64,000 nt of DNA from Desulfobacula sp964636495 (GTDB taxonomy: Bacteria > Desulfobacterota > Desulfobacteria > Desulfobacterales > Desulfobacteraceae), in NCBI GenBank assembly GCA_964636495.1, contig CAZWSL010000011.1, positions 29,770 to 93,769 of the forward strand, given 5' to 3'. The translations under genes and the position numbers were made by a program. Every line of letters begins with the position of its first letter. The stretch's first letter is position 1. This document shows positions 37,118 to 45,442 of this stretch, piece by piece. Under the pieces are notes generated by a model. That model was given only the letters and a program-made list of their open reading frames with translations. It did not search any database and was not told the DNA's origin.

Positions 37118-37648
37118 CTAATTGCTCACGGAAATATCCACATGCAGTTCCCCGGCAAGGACCTCAAGTTTCTCTTCCAGCTCATCCAGTGATACGGTTT
37201 CCGGCATTTCAGCGCTGACAACCATGGAGTAAATCGCTGTTCCACTGTTAGGTGAAAATTTTTTTTCTGATTTTAACGATTCAATATTAATATCATTTTC
37301 AGCCAGAAGACTGCTTATTTTATAAACAATGCCTGTCTGATCAATACCTTCAACTTCTATGGTGCATAAAGAACCACTCTTTTTCTCATCAGGTCTGCTG
37401 AAATCAAGAGGCCGGATAAAAACAAAAATATTTTTCTCTCTCTCCAGATGTTTACATTCATTAGACAATTTTTCCTTGAGTCCATCACCCTTTCCTGTCA
37501 GAAGCATTATCAGGGTGAATTCATCAGCAAGTCTTGCCATATTTGAATCGTCAATATTACACCCGTTCTCAAAAATAATTTTTGTTATCTGAGCAACAAT
37601 ACCGGGCCTGTCTTTTCCAAATGCGGTCATTATGAATTTATTTTCCAT
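37118..37648 (-). CDS. Two-ACT-domain protein, GcvR-like
   Basis: 176 residues from the ATG at 37648 (AGAGGA upstream). It has tandem ACT domains: the first starts KFIMTAFGKDRPGIVAQITKIIFENGCNIDDSNMARL, the second CTIEVEGIDQTGIVYKISSLLAENDINIESL (each split by normal variation). This is the layout of the glycine cleavage repressor GcvR and related amino-acid sensors with no DNA-binding domain. It probably binds a small amino acid and acts on a partner protein. No gcv genes are in this window. Confidence 0.85.
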   Translation of the reverse strand: MENKFIMTAFGKDRPGIVAQITKIIFENGCNIDDSNMARLADEFTLIMLLTGKGDGLKEKLSNECKHLEREKNIFVFIRPLDFSRPDEKKSGSLCTIEVEGIDQTGIVYKISSLLAENDINIESLKSEKKFSPNSGTAIYSMVVSAEMPETVSLDELEEKLEVLAGELHVDISVSN

Positions 37649-37999
37649 AAAATCGTCCTCTTTTCTTTTAGTAGTTTCCTGTAAAACATTCACGTAAAAC
37701 TGCGTTTTGACATGGGTCATCAATCAGCAGAAAATAACACTGTTAATATCTATTCATCCAGCAGTTTAATAAAAAATTATATCCATAATATGTCAATTCA
37801 ACCGTATAAGCAATACAATAAAACCATGCTTTGATATGTGAGTCCGGCTTACCTGTTTCCACACCTTTTTCCAATGAATGAAGTATAAATATTTTGTTCA
37901 GTACCATAAATTATATAAAATTATTCTTTATTGATTAAAAACATAACCATTTATTTTATCAGTTGATTTTAAAAATATATATGGCAAATAGATATAAAT

Positions 38000-38021
38000 T
38001 TTGTTCACTATAGAGAACAAA
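38000..38021. promoter_or_regulatory. Palindrome upstream of the molybdenum hydroxylase operon
   Basis: TTTGTTC and GAACAAA flank an 8-nt spacer about 145 nt before the first gene. A second half-site, TTTGTTC, lies at 37893-37899. This looks like a dimeric regulator site, though the regulator is unknown. The surrounding 37724-38164 stretch is AT-rich and shows no gene. Confidence 0.4.
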
Positions 38022-38164
38022 TGTTTAATGAATATGATTTATTTACTGAATTATAAAATATTATTTTTTATTTTCCAACCCTTTTTTTATTGACTTGCCT
38101 ACAGTTAGATGGTAATTGAGCTATCAAAGATTATTCCCTTTAAACTTAAATAAGGAGAGGATTA

Positions 38165-39040
38165 ATGTTATTGCCTGAATTTGAATTTTATGAACCCGCT
38201 TCCATGGAGGACGCACTCAATCTGAAACACAATCATGGTGAAAATGCCAGAATTATGGCCGGTGGAACAGATGTTCTTGTTCTGCTCAAGAAAAAAGTGA
38301 TTGTCACTGATACTATTATCAGCCTGCTGAAGATAAAAGATTTATCAACAATAACAAAAGCCGATGAATATGTGACAATTGGTGCCTGTGCGACAATGAC
38401 GCAACTGTCTGAAAACCCCCTGATACAGGAAAAATTCAGTGCCATTAAAACTGCCTGCGACTCTCTTGGCACTCATTTAATTCGGAACCGTGCCACCATT
38501 GGAGGCAACTGCTGCAATGCAAGTCCTGCAGGTGATACAATGCCGGCTCTTATGATTTATGATGCAAAAGTACTGATTGAAAGCAGAGAAGGTAAAAGAA
38601 AAATTCCGATTCATGAGTTTTTCAAAGGCCCTGGGAAAACCGACCTTGATGTGGACGAGATTTTAACCGGGTTTGAACTACCGATCCCGCCGGAGAACAG
38701 CGGAGCACACTATATCCAGCTTGGCAAACGAAAATCTTCTGAAATCAATGTTGTAAATGTTGGATCTTCTCTTCAATATGATCCAGACACAGATAAAATT
38801 ATTGATGCAAGGATTGCTCTCGGTTCTGTTGCTGCCACACCTGTAAGAGCGGAAAATGCAGAAAACAGCTTAATCGGAAAAAATGCCAGCGAAGATGCTT
38901 TTTTCCTGGCAGGAGAAACTGCAAGGAAAAATGACTGCAAACCCATTGATGATTTCAGGGGATCTGCATCATACCGCCAGGCAATGATTGGGGTTTTAAC
39001 TAAACGCACCCTTCAAACCGCCTTTGAACAGGCCAAATAG
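38165..39040 (+). CDS. Molybdenum hydroxylase FAD-binding subunit
   Basis: 291 residues after AGGAGAGG. It has the CoxM/XdhB-type FAD domain: MAGGTDVLVLLK (about residue 35) and RNRATIGGNCCNASPAGDTMPALM (about 110), the FAD-binding signature. A C-terminal CO-dehydrogenase flavoprotein domain (CODH_FAD_C) follows. It takes electrons from the 2Fe-2S subunit and passes them to the acceptor. It is the first gene of the FAD - 2Fe-2S - Mo operon. Confidence 0.93.
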   Translation: MLLPEFEFYEPASMEDALNLKHNHGENARIMAGGTDVLVLLKKKVIVTDTIISLLKIKDLSTITKADEYVTIGACATMTQLSENPLIQEKFSAIKTACDSLGTHLIRNRATIGGNCCNASPAGDTMPALMIYDAKVLIESREGKRKIPIHEFFKGPGKTDLDVDEILTGFELPIPPENSGAHYIQLGKRKSSEINVVNVGSSLQYDPDTDKIIDARIALGSVAATPVRAENAENSLIGKNASEDAFFLAGETARKNDCKPIDDFRGSASYRQAMIGVLTKRTLQTAFEQAK

Positions 39041-39065
39041 AATACCAGTCAAACAGGAGAAGAAG

Positions 39066-39524
39066 ATGAAAAAAATAATCAACCTGACAATCAATGAACA
39101 GGCTTATGAGATAGCGGTTGAATCCAACAAAACCCTTGCAGACCTGCTCAGATATGATCTCAATCTTACAGGGACTAAAAAAGGGTGTGATACGGGAGAC
39201 TGCGGTGCATGTACCGTTATACTGGACGGTGATGCAGTAAACTCATGTCTTGTACTTGCTGTACAGGCAGATGGAGCTGTGGTTGAAACCATTGAGGGCC
39301 TTGCCACTGATAAAGGGCTGCATCCAATTCAGGAAGCCTTTGTTAAAACAGGAGCGATCCAGTGCGGATTCTGCACTCCCGGCATGATCATGTCTACTAA
39401 AAACATGCTGGACAAAAATCCAAACCCGACTGAAGAAGAGATCCGACAAGGTATTTCAGGCAATCTGTGCCGCTGCACAGGGTATCAGAAAATTTTTGAA
39501 GCCATTGACTGCCAGAAATCTTAA
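39066..39524 (+). CDS. Molybdenum hydroxylase 2Fe-2S subunit
   Basis: 152 residues from the ATG at 39066 (CAGGAG upstream). The first cluster is plant-ferredoxin type, KGCDTGDCGACTVILDG with a fourth cysteine in NSC (about residue 40-63). The second is the helical-domain cluster, IQCGFCTPGM and NLCRCTGY (about 100-137). Together they form the wire from the molybdenum site to FAD. An upstream in-frame start at 39024 would add 14 residues unlike the family. Confidence 0.95.
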   Translation: MKKIINLTINEQAYEIAVESNKTLADLLRYDLNLTGTKKGCDTGDCGACTVILDGDAVNSCLVLAVQADGAVVETIEGLATDKGLHPIQEAFVKTGAIQCGFCTPGMIMSTKNMLDKNPNPTEEEIRQGISGNLCRCTGYQKIFEAIDCQKS

Positions 39525-39548
39525 ATCTGTCCATCCCAAGGAGGAAAC

Positions 39549-41912
39549 ATGAAAGAGTATAATACCATAAGAACCAGGGCAAACCGAATTGATACTCCTG
39601 ACAAGGCAACGGGTGAAGCCATTTATGTAGATGACATTTCAAAACCGGGAATGCTTTTTGGCGCTTTGCTTCAAAGCCCCCATGCCCATGCAGAGATACT
39701 CTCAATAGATACGACTGAAGCTGAGCAGCTGCCTGGAGTCAAAGCGGTAATCACCTCTAAAGAGACAGGAGCCATACCATATGGGGTAAGTCCTGCCAGA
39801 TATGATGAAACCGTCTTTGCAACCGACAAGGTAAGATATGTGGGAGATGAAATAGCTGCTGTTGCAGCCACTTCACTTGATATTGCACTAAAAGCTGTGG
39901 AGCTGATCAAGGTGGAGTATAAAATACTCCCTGCTGTTTTTACAATAGAGGATGCCATAAAAGAGGATGCCCCCCAGCTCCATGAAAAATATAAAGGAAA
40001 TCTGACAGCTGAGGTCCACCAGGAATTCGGAGATGTTGAAAAAGGATTAAAAGAGAGTGACATCATCAAAACCACTACTGTCAAAAACAAGCGGCAGGAT
40101 GGTGCATTTATTGAAATGCAGGGCTGTATTGCTGAATTTGACAGAAGAGACAATCTCACACTTACAAGCGGCACCCAGGTACCGCATTATGTACAGCGTA
40201 CCGTCGCAATGGTCATGGGAATGGATATAGGAAAAGTGAGGGTTAAAAAACCATACCTTGGTGCAGGCTTTGGCATCAAGGCTGCTGCAAACCCGATGGA
40301 ACTTGCATGTTGTTTTCTGGCAAGAGAGACAAAGAAACCCGTAAAGATGAACTACACCCGCGAACAGGTATTCAAACTGTGCCGTGCAAGACATCAATTC
40401 ACCCATACCATTACAACAGGTGCAAAAAAAGATGGAACACTGGTTGCTTTAAAGCATGAATGCACCCTTGACGGAGGCGCATATTCAAGCTTTGGCATTG
40501 CAACTGTCTATTATGCGGGCTCTCTTCTCGGCGGTCCATATAAACTGCCGAACATGAGTTATGAAGGATTCAGGGTATATAACAATAAACCAGCCTGTGG
40601 CGCACAGCGCGGCCATGGTGCTGTGATTGCAAGGGCATGTTTTGAACAGCAGCTTGACATAATTGCAGAAGAGCTTGGCATGGACCCCATGGAGCTTCGT
40701 ATCAAAAACATGATGAAAAAAGGGGATACCACGTGTAATGATCTGAACATGAGTTCATTTGGCATGTCAGAATGTATTGACGCAGTCAGGGAAGGCTCTG
40801 ACTGGGATCGGAAAAAAGGGAATATGCCGGCAGGCAAAGGAATTGGAATGGCATGCGGCTTTTTTGTTTCAGGAGCTGGTTTTCCCATTTACAGGTCAGA
40901 CACATACCATGGAACAGTGATAGTAAAGTTGACCGAGGATGGTGGAACTGCCCTGGTATATACTGCTTCCGCTGAAATAGGTCAGGGCTCTGACACTGCT
41001 TTTGCAATGATTGCAGCGGAAGCCCTTGGCGTTCCACTGAATTCAGTAAGACTTGAATCCGGTGACACAGACATGGGAGTTGATCTTGGTGCTTACTCTT
41101 CAAGACAGACCCTTATGACAGGACATGCAACAAAAGAGGCTGCTGAAAATGTAAAATCACAGGTTCTCGAAGTTCTGGCAGAAAAACTGGACACTCCTGT
41201 AGAAGAGATGGATATCAAAAACGGGTTTATTGAGTTCAAAAACCAGACACCTGATTTTTCTGAACTCAGAACCACCTATATAAAAGAGCACAGAGGATGG
41301 ATTGATAATCCTGATTCAAAAAAACTGACCTTTAAAGAAGCTTCCAGAATTGCATACCTTGAAAAAGGTTCCATTGTGGGGACTGGAAAGTACAAACCCG
41401 TATTCCTTGGTGGAAAGTTTAAAGGGGCAGCTGTCGGCACCTCTCCAGCCTATGGATGTTCAGCCCAGGTTGCAGAAGTTACCGTTGATATGGGAACCGG
41501 CCAGGTCACCATCGATAATGTAACTGATGCCCATGACTGCGGCAAGGCAATCAACATGACATCTGTGGAAGGACAGATGGAAGGGTCCGTATCCATGGGA
41601 ATTGGCGAAGCCATGCATGAAGAGGTTATATTTGACGACAAGGGCAATGTACTCAATAATGACCTTGCCGAATACAAGCTGGTAACGGCAATGGATATGC
41701 CCAAGGTAAAGACTGTCGTGGTGGAAAGTGATGAACCCAATGGTCCCTTTGGAGCCAAAGAGGTTGGAGAAGGTGCTATCATGCCGACGATACCTGCTAT
41801 CTTAAATGCTGTCTATGACGCTGCAGGAGTAAGGATTTATGAACTCCCCCTGACCCCTGAACGGGTTTTCACTGCTATCCAGAAATATAAGGAGAAGAAA
41901 GGAGCAGCCTGA
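39549..41912 (+). CDS. Molybdenum hydroxylase catalytic (molybdopterin-binding) subunit
   Basis: 787 residues after an AAGGAGG ribosome site. It is a xanthine-dehydrogenase-family large subunit. Visible motifs: SGTQVPHYVQRTVAMVMG (about 205), GAGFGIKAAANPMELA where most relatives read GGGFGGK, CGAQRGHGAVIARAC (about 350), GQGSDTAF (about 478) and PFGAKEVGEGAI with the catalytic glutamate (about 740). It hydroxylates a heterocyclic or aldehyde substrate, using water as oxygen source. The substrate cannot be told from sequence; purine or nicotinate-type compounds are options. Confidence 0.92.
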   Translation: MKEYNTIRTRANRIDTPDKATGEAIYVDDISKPGMLFGALLQSPHAHAEILSIDTTEAEQLPGVKAVITSKETGAIPYGVSPARYDETVFATDKVRYVGDEIAAVAATSLDIALKAVELIKVEYKILPAVFTIEDAIKEDAPQLHEKYKGNLTAEVHQEFGDVEKGLKESDIIKTTTVKNKRQDGAFIEMQGCIAEFDRRDNLTLTSGTQVPHYVQRTVAMVMGMDIGKVRVKKPYLGAGFGIKAAANPMELACCFLARETKKPVKMNYTREQVFKLCRARHQFTHTITTGAKKDGTLVALKHECTLDGGAYSSFGIATVYYAGSLLGGPYKLPNMSYEGFRVYNNKPACGAQRGHGAVIARACFEQQLDIIAEELGMDPMELRIKNMMKKGDTTCNDLNMSSFGMSECIDAVREGSDWDRKKGNMPAGKGIGMACGFFVSGAGFPIYRSDTYHGTVIVKLTEDGGTALVYTASAEIGQGSDTAFAMIAAEALGVPLNSVRLESGDTDMGVDLGAYSSRQTLMTGHATKEAAENVKSQVLEVLAEKLDTPVEEMDIKNGFIEFKNQTPDFSELRTTYIKEHRGWIDNPDSKKLTFKEASRIAYLEKGSIVGTGKYKPVFLGGKFKGAAVGTSPAYGCSAQVAEVTVDMGTGQVTIDNVTDAHDCGKAINMTSVEGQMEGSVSMGIGEAMHEEVIFDDKGNVLNNDLAEYKLVTAMDMPKVKTVVVESDEPNGPFGAKEVGEGAIMPTIPAILNAVYDAAGVRIYELPLTPERVFTAIQKYKEKKGAA

Positions 41913-41931
41913 TAACTGCAGTTTTTCAGCA

Positions 41932-42040
41932 TGAAACCTTTGAACCGCATTACATGTTATTTTCGTTCAGAGAGTATGATGATTTTACTGTTCATCTTCT
42001 CTGGTATATGTTCTAAGAGAATCACTGTTCAAAGGTTTCA
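41932..42040 (+). promoter_or_regulatory. Folded leader that would hide the ThiF gene ribosome site
   Basis: A perfect 14-bp inverted repeat, TGAAACCTTTGAAC at 41932-41945 and GTTCAAAGGTTTCA at 42027-42040. The right arm contains the AAAGG ribosome site and ends 2 nt before the ATG at 42043. Two further helices nest inside: CAGAGA (41968-41973) with TCTCTG (41998-42003), and GATGA (41978-41982) with TCATC (41992-41996). This fits an RNA switch or a translational attenuator; the ligand, if any, is unknown. Confidence 0.6.
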
Positions 42041-42042
42041 CC

Positions 42043-42813
42043 ATGCTGGAGACTGATAAACTTAACACTGATATGGAAAAGCGTTATGCCCGCCAGATCA
42101 TTCTTCCCCAGATAGGTCCTGAAGGCCAGGAGATTTTAGGTAAAGCCTCTGTCCTGGTTGCAGGAGCCGGGGGACTTGGATCAGTTTCAAGTTTCTATCT
42201 TGCTGCTGCCGGAGTGGGACATATCATAATTGCTGACAATGACCATGTAGAACTGAGCAATCTGAACAGACAACTGCTGCACAGTGAAATATCCCTTGGG
42301 GAAAAAAAAACCCGGTCTGCTGTCAGGCGCCTTTCTCAACTCAATTCATCAATAAAAATCACCCCTTTCCAGAAAGAGCTGACCTGGCATAATATTGACT
42401 CAATTGCAGAAAAAGTGGATATAATTGTTGATGCTACGGATAACTATATAACAAGACAATCATTAAACCGGGGAAGTTTAAAATATGGGATACCATTTGT
42501 TTTTGGCGGGGTCCAAGGATTTAACGGAATGGTATCGTGTTTTGTGCCCAGCAGGACACCCTGTTTTGAGTGTGTCATTCCACAACCCGGAAAAAAAAAG
42601 AAGAACCCGGGAATAGTCGGGGCCACAGCCGGTATCACTGCTTCCATACAGGCAATGGAGACCATTAAGCTGATACTCAATATTGGCACTGAAAAAGAGA
42701 GACTTGAAAGCAGACTGCTTCGAATTTCAGGTCTTGATATGAAAATAAAATCCATATCACTGGAACCAGATCCTGACTGCCCGGTCTGCAGCCATGCTGA
42801 TTTTAAGGTATAG
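42043..42813 (+). CDS. ThiF/MoeB-family adenylyltransferase
   Basis: 256 residues. An E1-like fold: the nucleotide motif VLVAGAGGLGSVSSFYLAAAG (about residue 36), DNDHVELSNLNRQLLH (about 66), DATDNYITR (about 128), and a zinc site made from CFEC (about 174) and CPVC near the end. It should adenylate the C-terminal glycine of a ubiquitin-like sulfur carrier, most likely the ThiS/MoaD-like protein encoded next. Position in a molybdenum hydroxylase operon suggests sulfur supply for the molybdenum cofactor (inference). Confidence 0.88.
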   Translation: MLETDKLNTDMEKRYARQIILPQIGPEGQEILGKASVLVAGAGGLGSVSSFYLAAAGVGHIIIADNDHVELSNLNRQLLHSEISLGEKKTRSAVRRLSQLNSSIKITPFQKELTWHNIDSIAEKVDIIVDATDNYITRQSLNRGSLKYGIPFVFGGVQGFNGMVSCFVPSRTPCFECVIPQPGKKKKNPGIVGATAGITASIQAMETIKLILNIGTEKERLESRLLRISGLDMKIKSISLEPDPDCPVCSHADFKV

Positions 42814-42896
42814 TGGTCAATAACCGGGCTGCAGAAAAAAAGCACCTGACATTAAAAACACAAAATCAGCAAACCGATTTAATAAAGAGAAAAAAT

Positions 42897-43097
42897 ATGG
42901 AAATAGAATTAAATGGATTAAAGGAGACCATTCCTGATAATATGAGTATTAATGCCCTTATTGAGCTGTTCAAAGAGGGGGATCCTCATCTGATCGTTGA
43001 AGTAAACAACAGATATATTTTTCCCAAAAATTATAAAACAACAATGATAATGGAAAATGACCAGATAGAATTTATCAACCCCAATCTTGGCGGATAA
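42897..43097 (+). CDS. ThiS/MoaD-like sulfur carrier protein
   Basis: 66 residues from the ATG at 42897. A small beta-grasp protein ending in the activated Gly-Gly tail (INPNLGG), as in ThiS and MoaD. The longer upstream frame from 42813 is probably not used. It should be adenylated by the adjacent ThiF/MoeB-like enzyme and then carry sulfur as a thiocarboxylate. No thiG or moaE lies beside it, so it may serve a dedicated cofactor step rather than thiamin synthesis. Confidence 0.82.
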   Translation: MEIELNGLKETIPDNMSINALIELFKEGDPHLIVEVNNRYIFPKNYKTTMIMENDQIEFINPNLGG

Positions 43098-43194
43098 TTT
43101 CATCTATAGGAGATCATCATACAACCATGCATTTAAATAAGCGGATTATCATGAAATATAGTGACTGCTGCTTGCAACTTAAGGGAATCCCTAT

Positions 43195-44235
43195 ATGAAA
43201 TACTATGAAAAAAACAAGCTCAAGGCGGTACCTGTCCAGGAAGCTGTTGGAAAAATTCTGCTCCATGATATTACCCAGATTATTCCTGATATTTTCAAGG
43301 GGCCATCCTTTAAAAAAGGCCATCTCATAACAGAGTCAGATGTGGAGGAGTTGCTGGATCTGGGAAAAGAGCATATTTATGTGGCATGTCTTAATGGAGA
43401 AATACATGAAAATGATGCTGCCGTCAGGATTGCAGATGCAGCCATTGGAAACAATATTGTACCCAGCGAGCCAAATGAAGGCAAAGTAGGGTTAACATCA
43501 AAAATCAAAGGCCTATTAAAAATTAATATCCAGGGCCTTTTAGAGCTGAATTCTGTTCAGGATGTTATTTTTTCCACGCTTCACACAAACCAGATGGTCG
43601 ATAAGGGAAAAGAGCTTGCAGGAACAAGGATCATTCCTCTTTCCACGGATGAAAATCATGTGTTAAAAGCAGAAAAAATCTGCCAAAAATATTTCCCCAT
43701 TATTCATGTCAAACCTTTTTCAAAAACTGATGTCGGACTGGTTGTTACAGGATCAGAAGTCTTCAGCGGAAGAATAAAGGATGGTTTCGGACCAGTAGTG
43801 GAAAAAAAATTTGAAGAACTTGGATCCCCCATAATGGAAAAGATAATTGTATCAGATAAACTTGAGATGACAGTTGATGCAATTAAAGGACTGATAAAGG
43901 ATGGAGCCGGAATAGTTGCTGTAACAGGAGGCATGTCTGTTGATCCTGACGATCTGACTCCTGCTGCCATAAAAGCTGCAGGGGGTGATGTAATATCCTA
44001 TGGAGCACCCGTTCTGCCGGGTGCAATGTTCATGCTTGCATATATTGACACTATTCCTGTTATTGGACTTCCCGGATGTGTCATGTACCACCGTGCTTCA
44101 ATTTTTGACCTTGTTGTTCCAAGAATTCTTGCTGGAGAAAAGATAGAAAAAAGTGATATCATACAGATGGGACATGGAGGATTCTGCTCTTCCTGCAGGA
44201 CCTGCAGATTTCCCTCCTGCAGTTTTGGCAAATAA
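43195..44235 (+). CDS. MoeA/MoaB-related molybdopterin-binding protein with cysteine tail
   Basis: 346 residues. The C-terminal part has the molybdopterin-binding fold: VGLVVTGSEVFSGRIKDGFGP (about residue 180), VAVTGGMSVDPDDLTPAAIKAAG (about 242) and GLPGCVMYH (about 287). It is shorter than full MoeA and its N-terminal domain differs. The last ~18 residues are cysteine-rich, CSSCRTCRFPSCSFGK, which could bind a metal or a thiolate cofactor. It probably inserts or hands over the molybdenum cofactor for the hydroxylase encoded upstream. Confidence 0.82.
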   Translation: MKYYEKNKLKAVPVQEAVGKILLHDITQIIPDIFKGPSFKKGHLITESDVEELLDLGKEHIYVACLNGEIHENDAAVRIADAAIGNNIVPSEPNEGKVGLTSKIKGLLKINIQGLLELNSVQDVIFSTLHTNQMVDKGKELAGTRIIPLSTDENHVLKAEKICQKYFPIIHVKPFSKTDVGLVVTGSEVFSGRIKDGFGPVVEKKFEELGSPIMEKIIVSDKLEMTVDAIKGLIKDGAGIVAVTGGMSVDPDDLTPAAIKAAGGDVISYGAPVLPGAMFMLAYIDTIPVIGLPGCVMYHRASIFDLVVPRILAGEKIEKSDIIQMGHGGFCSSCRTCRFPSCSFGK

Positions 44236-44253
44236 ATCTCTCACTGAAAAACA

Positions 44254-44341
44254 GCCTTTTTTTAAAAAAAGGCAAATATTCAGGTGTAAAATTTTACAGA
44301 GGAGAGAAGAAATAAGATAAACCCCACATCCAGGGGATGTG
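44254..44341 (+). other. Two palindromes in the gap before xdhC
   Basis: A perfect 20-bp palindrome, GCCTTTTTTTAAAAAAAGGC (44254-44273), and a 7-bp hairpin, CACATCC/GGATGTG with a 3-nt loop (44325-44341), lie between the MoeA-like gene and xdhC. The first could end some transcripts; the second is 31 nt before the xdhC start. Confidence 0.4.
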
Positions 44342-44372
44342 TATTCTGAAAAATAGAAATAAAGAGGGAAAT

Positions 44373-45440
44373 ATGGAATTGGTAAACCAGCATATATTTG
44401 ACTGTCTCAAGAACAATCTAACCTTTGCAGTTGCTACAATACTGATCAACAGCGGATCAACTCCAAGATCTTCCGGAAGCAGGATGGTGGTATTAAAGGA
44501 CAGGACCATTAACGGTACTGTTGGGGGCGGTCTGGTTGAAGCATTGGTTATTGATGCCTGTATTGAGCAGATAGATAAAAACAGATGTATTATAAAACAT
44601 TTCACCCTTAATCAAGATCTTAAGGGGGGGCTGGACATGGTATGCGGAGGGGCCCTATCTGTATTAATTGAAACATTTATGCCAGATCCCGGCAAAAATC
44701 GTGATACATATTCCAACCTGACAACTTTATTTAAGGCTCTTGTTGATATTGAAAAAAAAGGGAAAAAAGGATTTCTTGTCTCAAAAATAGATGGATTCAG
44801 TAAAACTGAATTTTCAACACAAAAATGTCTTGTTATGCCCAATGGTGATATCACCGGGAAAAACATGCTTCCAAAACCTCTGTTTGATGCTCTCCTTGAC
44901 AATACATTTTCAGGACAGACTCCTGTGATCCATAATCATCATCTTGAAGAATTCATCATTGAACCTGTTATGCCAAAGGAGTGCATCTATATTTTCGGTG
45001 CCGGTCATGTTGGATTTCAGCTTGCGAGAATTGCCCATATTACTGATTTCCAAACTGTCATCATTGATGACAGAGAAGAGTTTGCAAACAGAGACCGGTT
45101 TCCCCATGCCAGGCATGTGCATGCATTAGAGAGTTTTAACAAAGCCTTTGACTGCATTGAAGTGGATTCAAATTCATATATTGTTATAGTGACAAGGGGG
45201 CATCTCCATGATCAGACTGTACTTGAAGGCGCACTTGAAACTAACCCGGCATATATTGGAATGATAGGAAGTAGAAACAAAAGAGATAAAATATATAAAA
45301 ATCTGCTGAAAAATGGAGTCGGGAAAGATACGCTTGATAAAATTTATTCACCCATTGGAATTAAAATCAAAGCCCAGACTCCGGGTGAGATTGCTGTAAG
45401 TATCATCGGAGAAATTATAAAAAAAAGATACAGCAGGTGA
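44373..45440 (+). CDS. xdhC: XdhC/CoxI-family molybdenum hydroxylase maturation protein
   Basis: 355 residues from the ATG at 44373 (GAGGGA upstream). The N-terminal XdhC domain has GSTPRSSGSRMVV (about residue 30) and GTVGGGLVE (about 51). The C-terminal Rossmann part has YIFGAGHVGFQLARIA (about 207), VIIDDREEFAN and VTRGHLHDQ (about 275) and ends in SIIGEIIKKR. By family it binds molybdenum cofactor and brings it, with the cyanolysable sulfur, to the hydroxylase. It is the fourth accessory gene in the operon. Confidence 0.9.
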   Translation: MELVNQHIFDCLKNNLTFAVATILINSGSTPRSSGSRMVVLKDRTINGTVGGGLVEALVIDACIEQIDKNRCIIKHFTLNQDLKGGLDMVCGGALSVLIETFMPDPGKNRDTYSNLTTLFKALVDIEKKGKKGFLVSKIDGFSKTEFSTQKCLVMPNGDITGKNMLPKPLFDALLDNTFSGQTPVIHNHHLEEFIIEPVMPKECIYIFGAGHVGFQLARIAHITDFQTVIIDDREEFANRDRFPHARHVHALESFNKAFDCIEVDSNSYIVIVTRGHLHDQTVLEGALETNPAYIGMIGSRNKRDKIYKNLLKNGVGKDTLDKIYSPIGIKIKAQTPGEIAVSIIGEIIKKRYSR

Positions 45441-45442
45441 TA

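Noticed and set aside
39104..41782. Several minus-strand frames across the molybdenum hydroxylase genes
   Set aside because: Antisense shadows; the plus-strand frames carry all family motifs.
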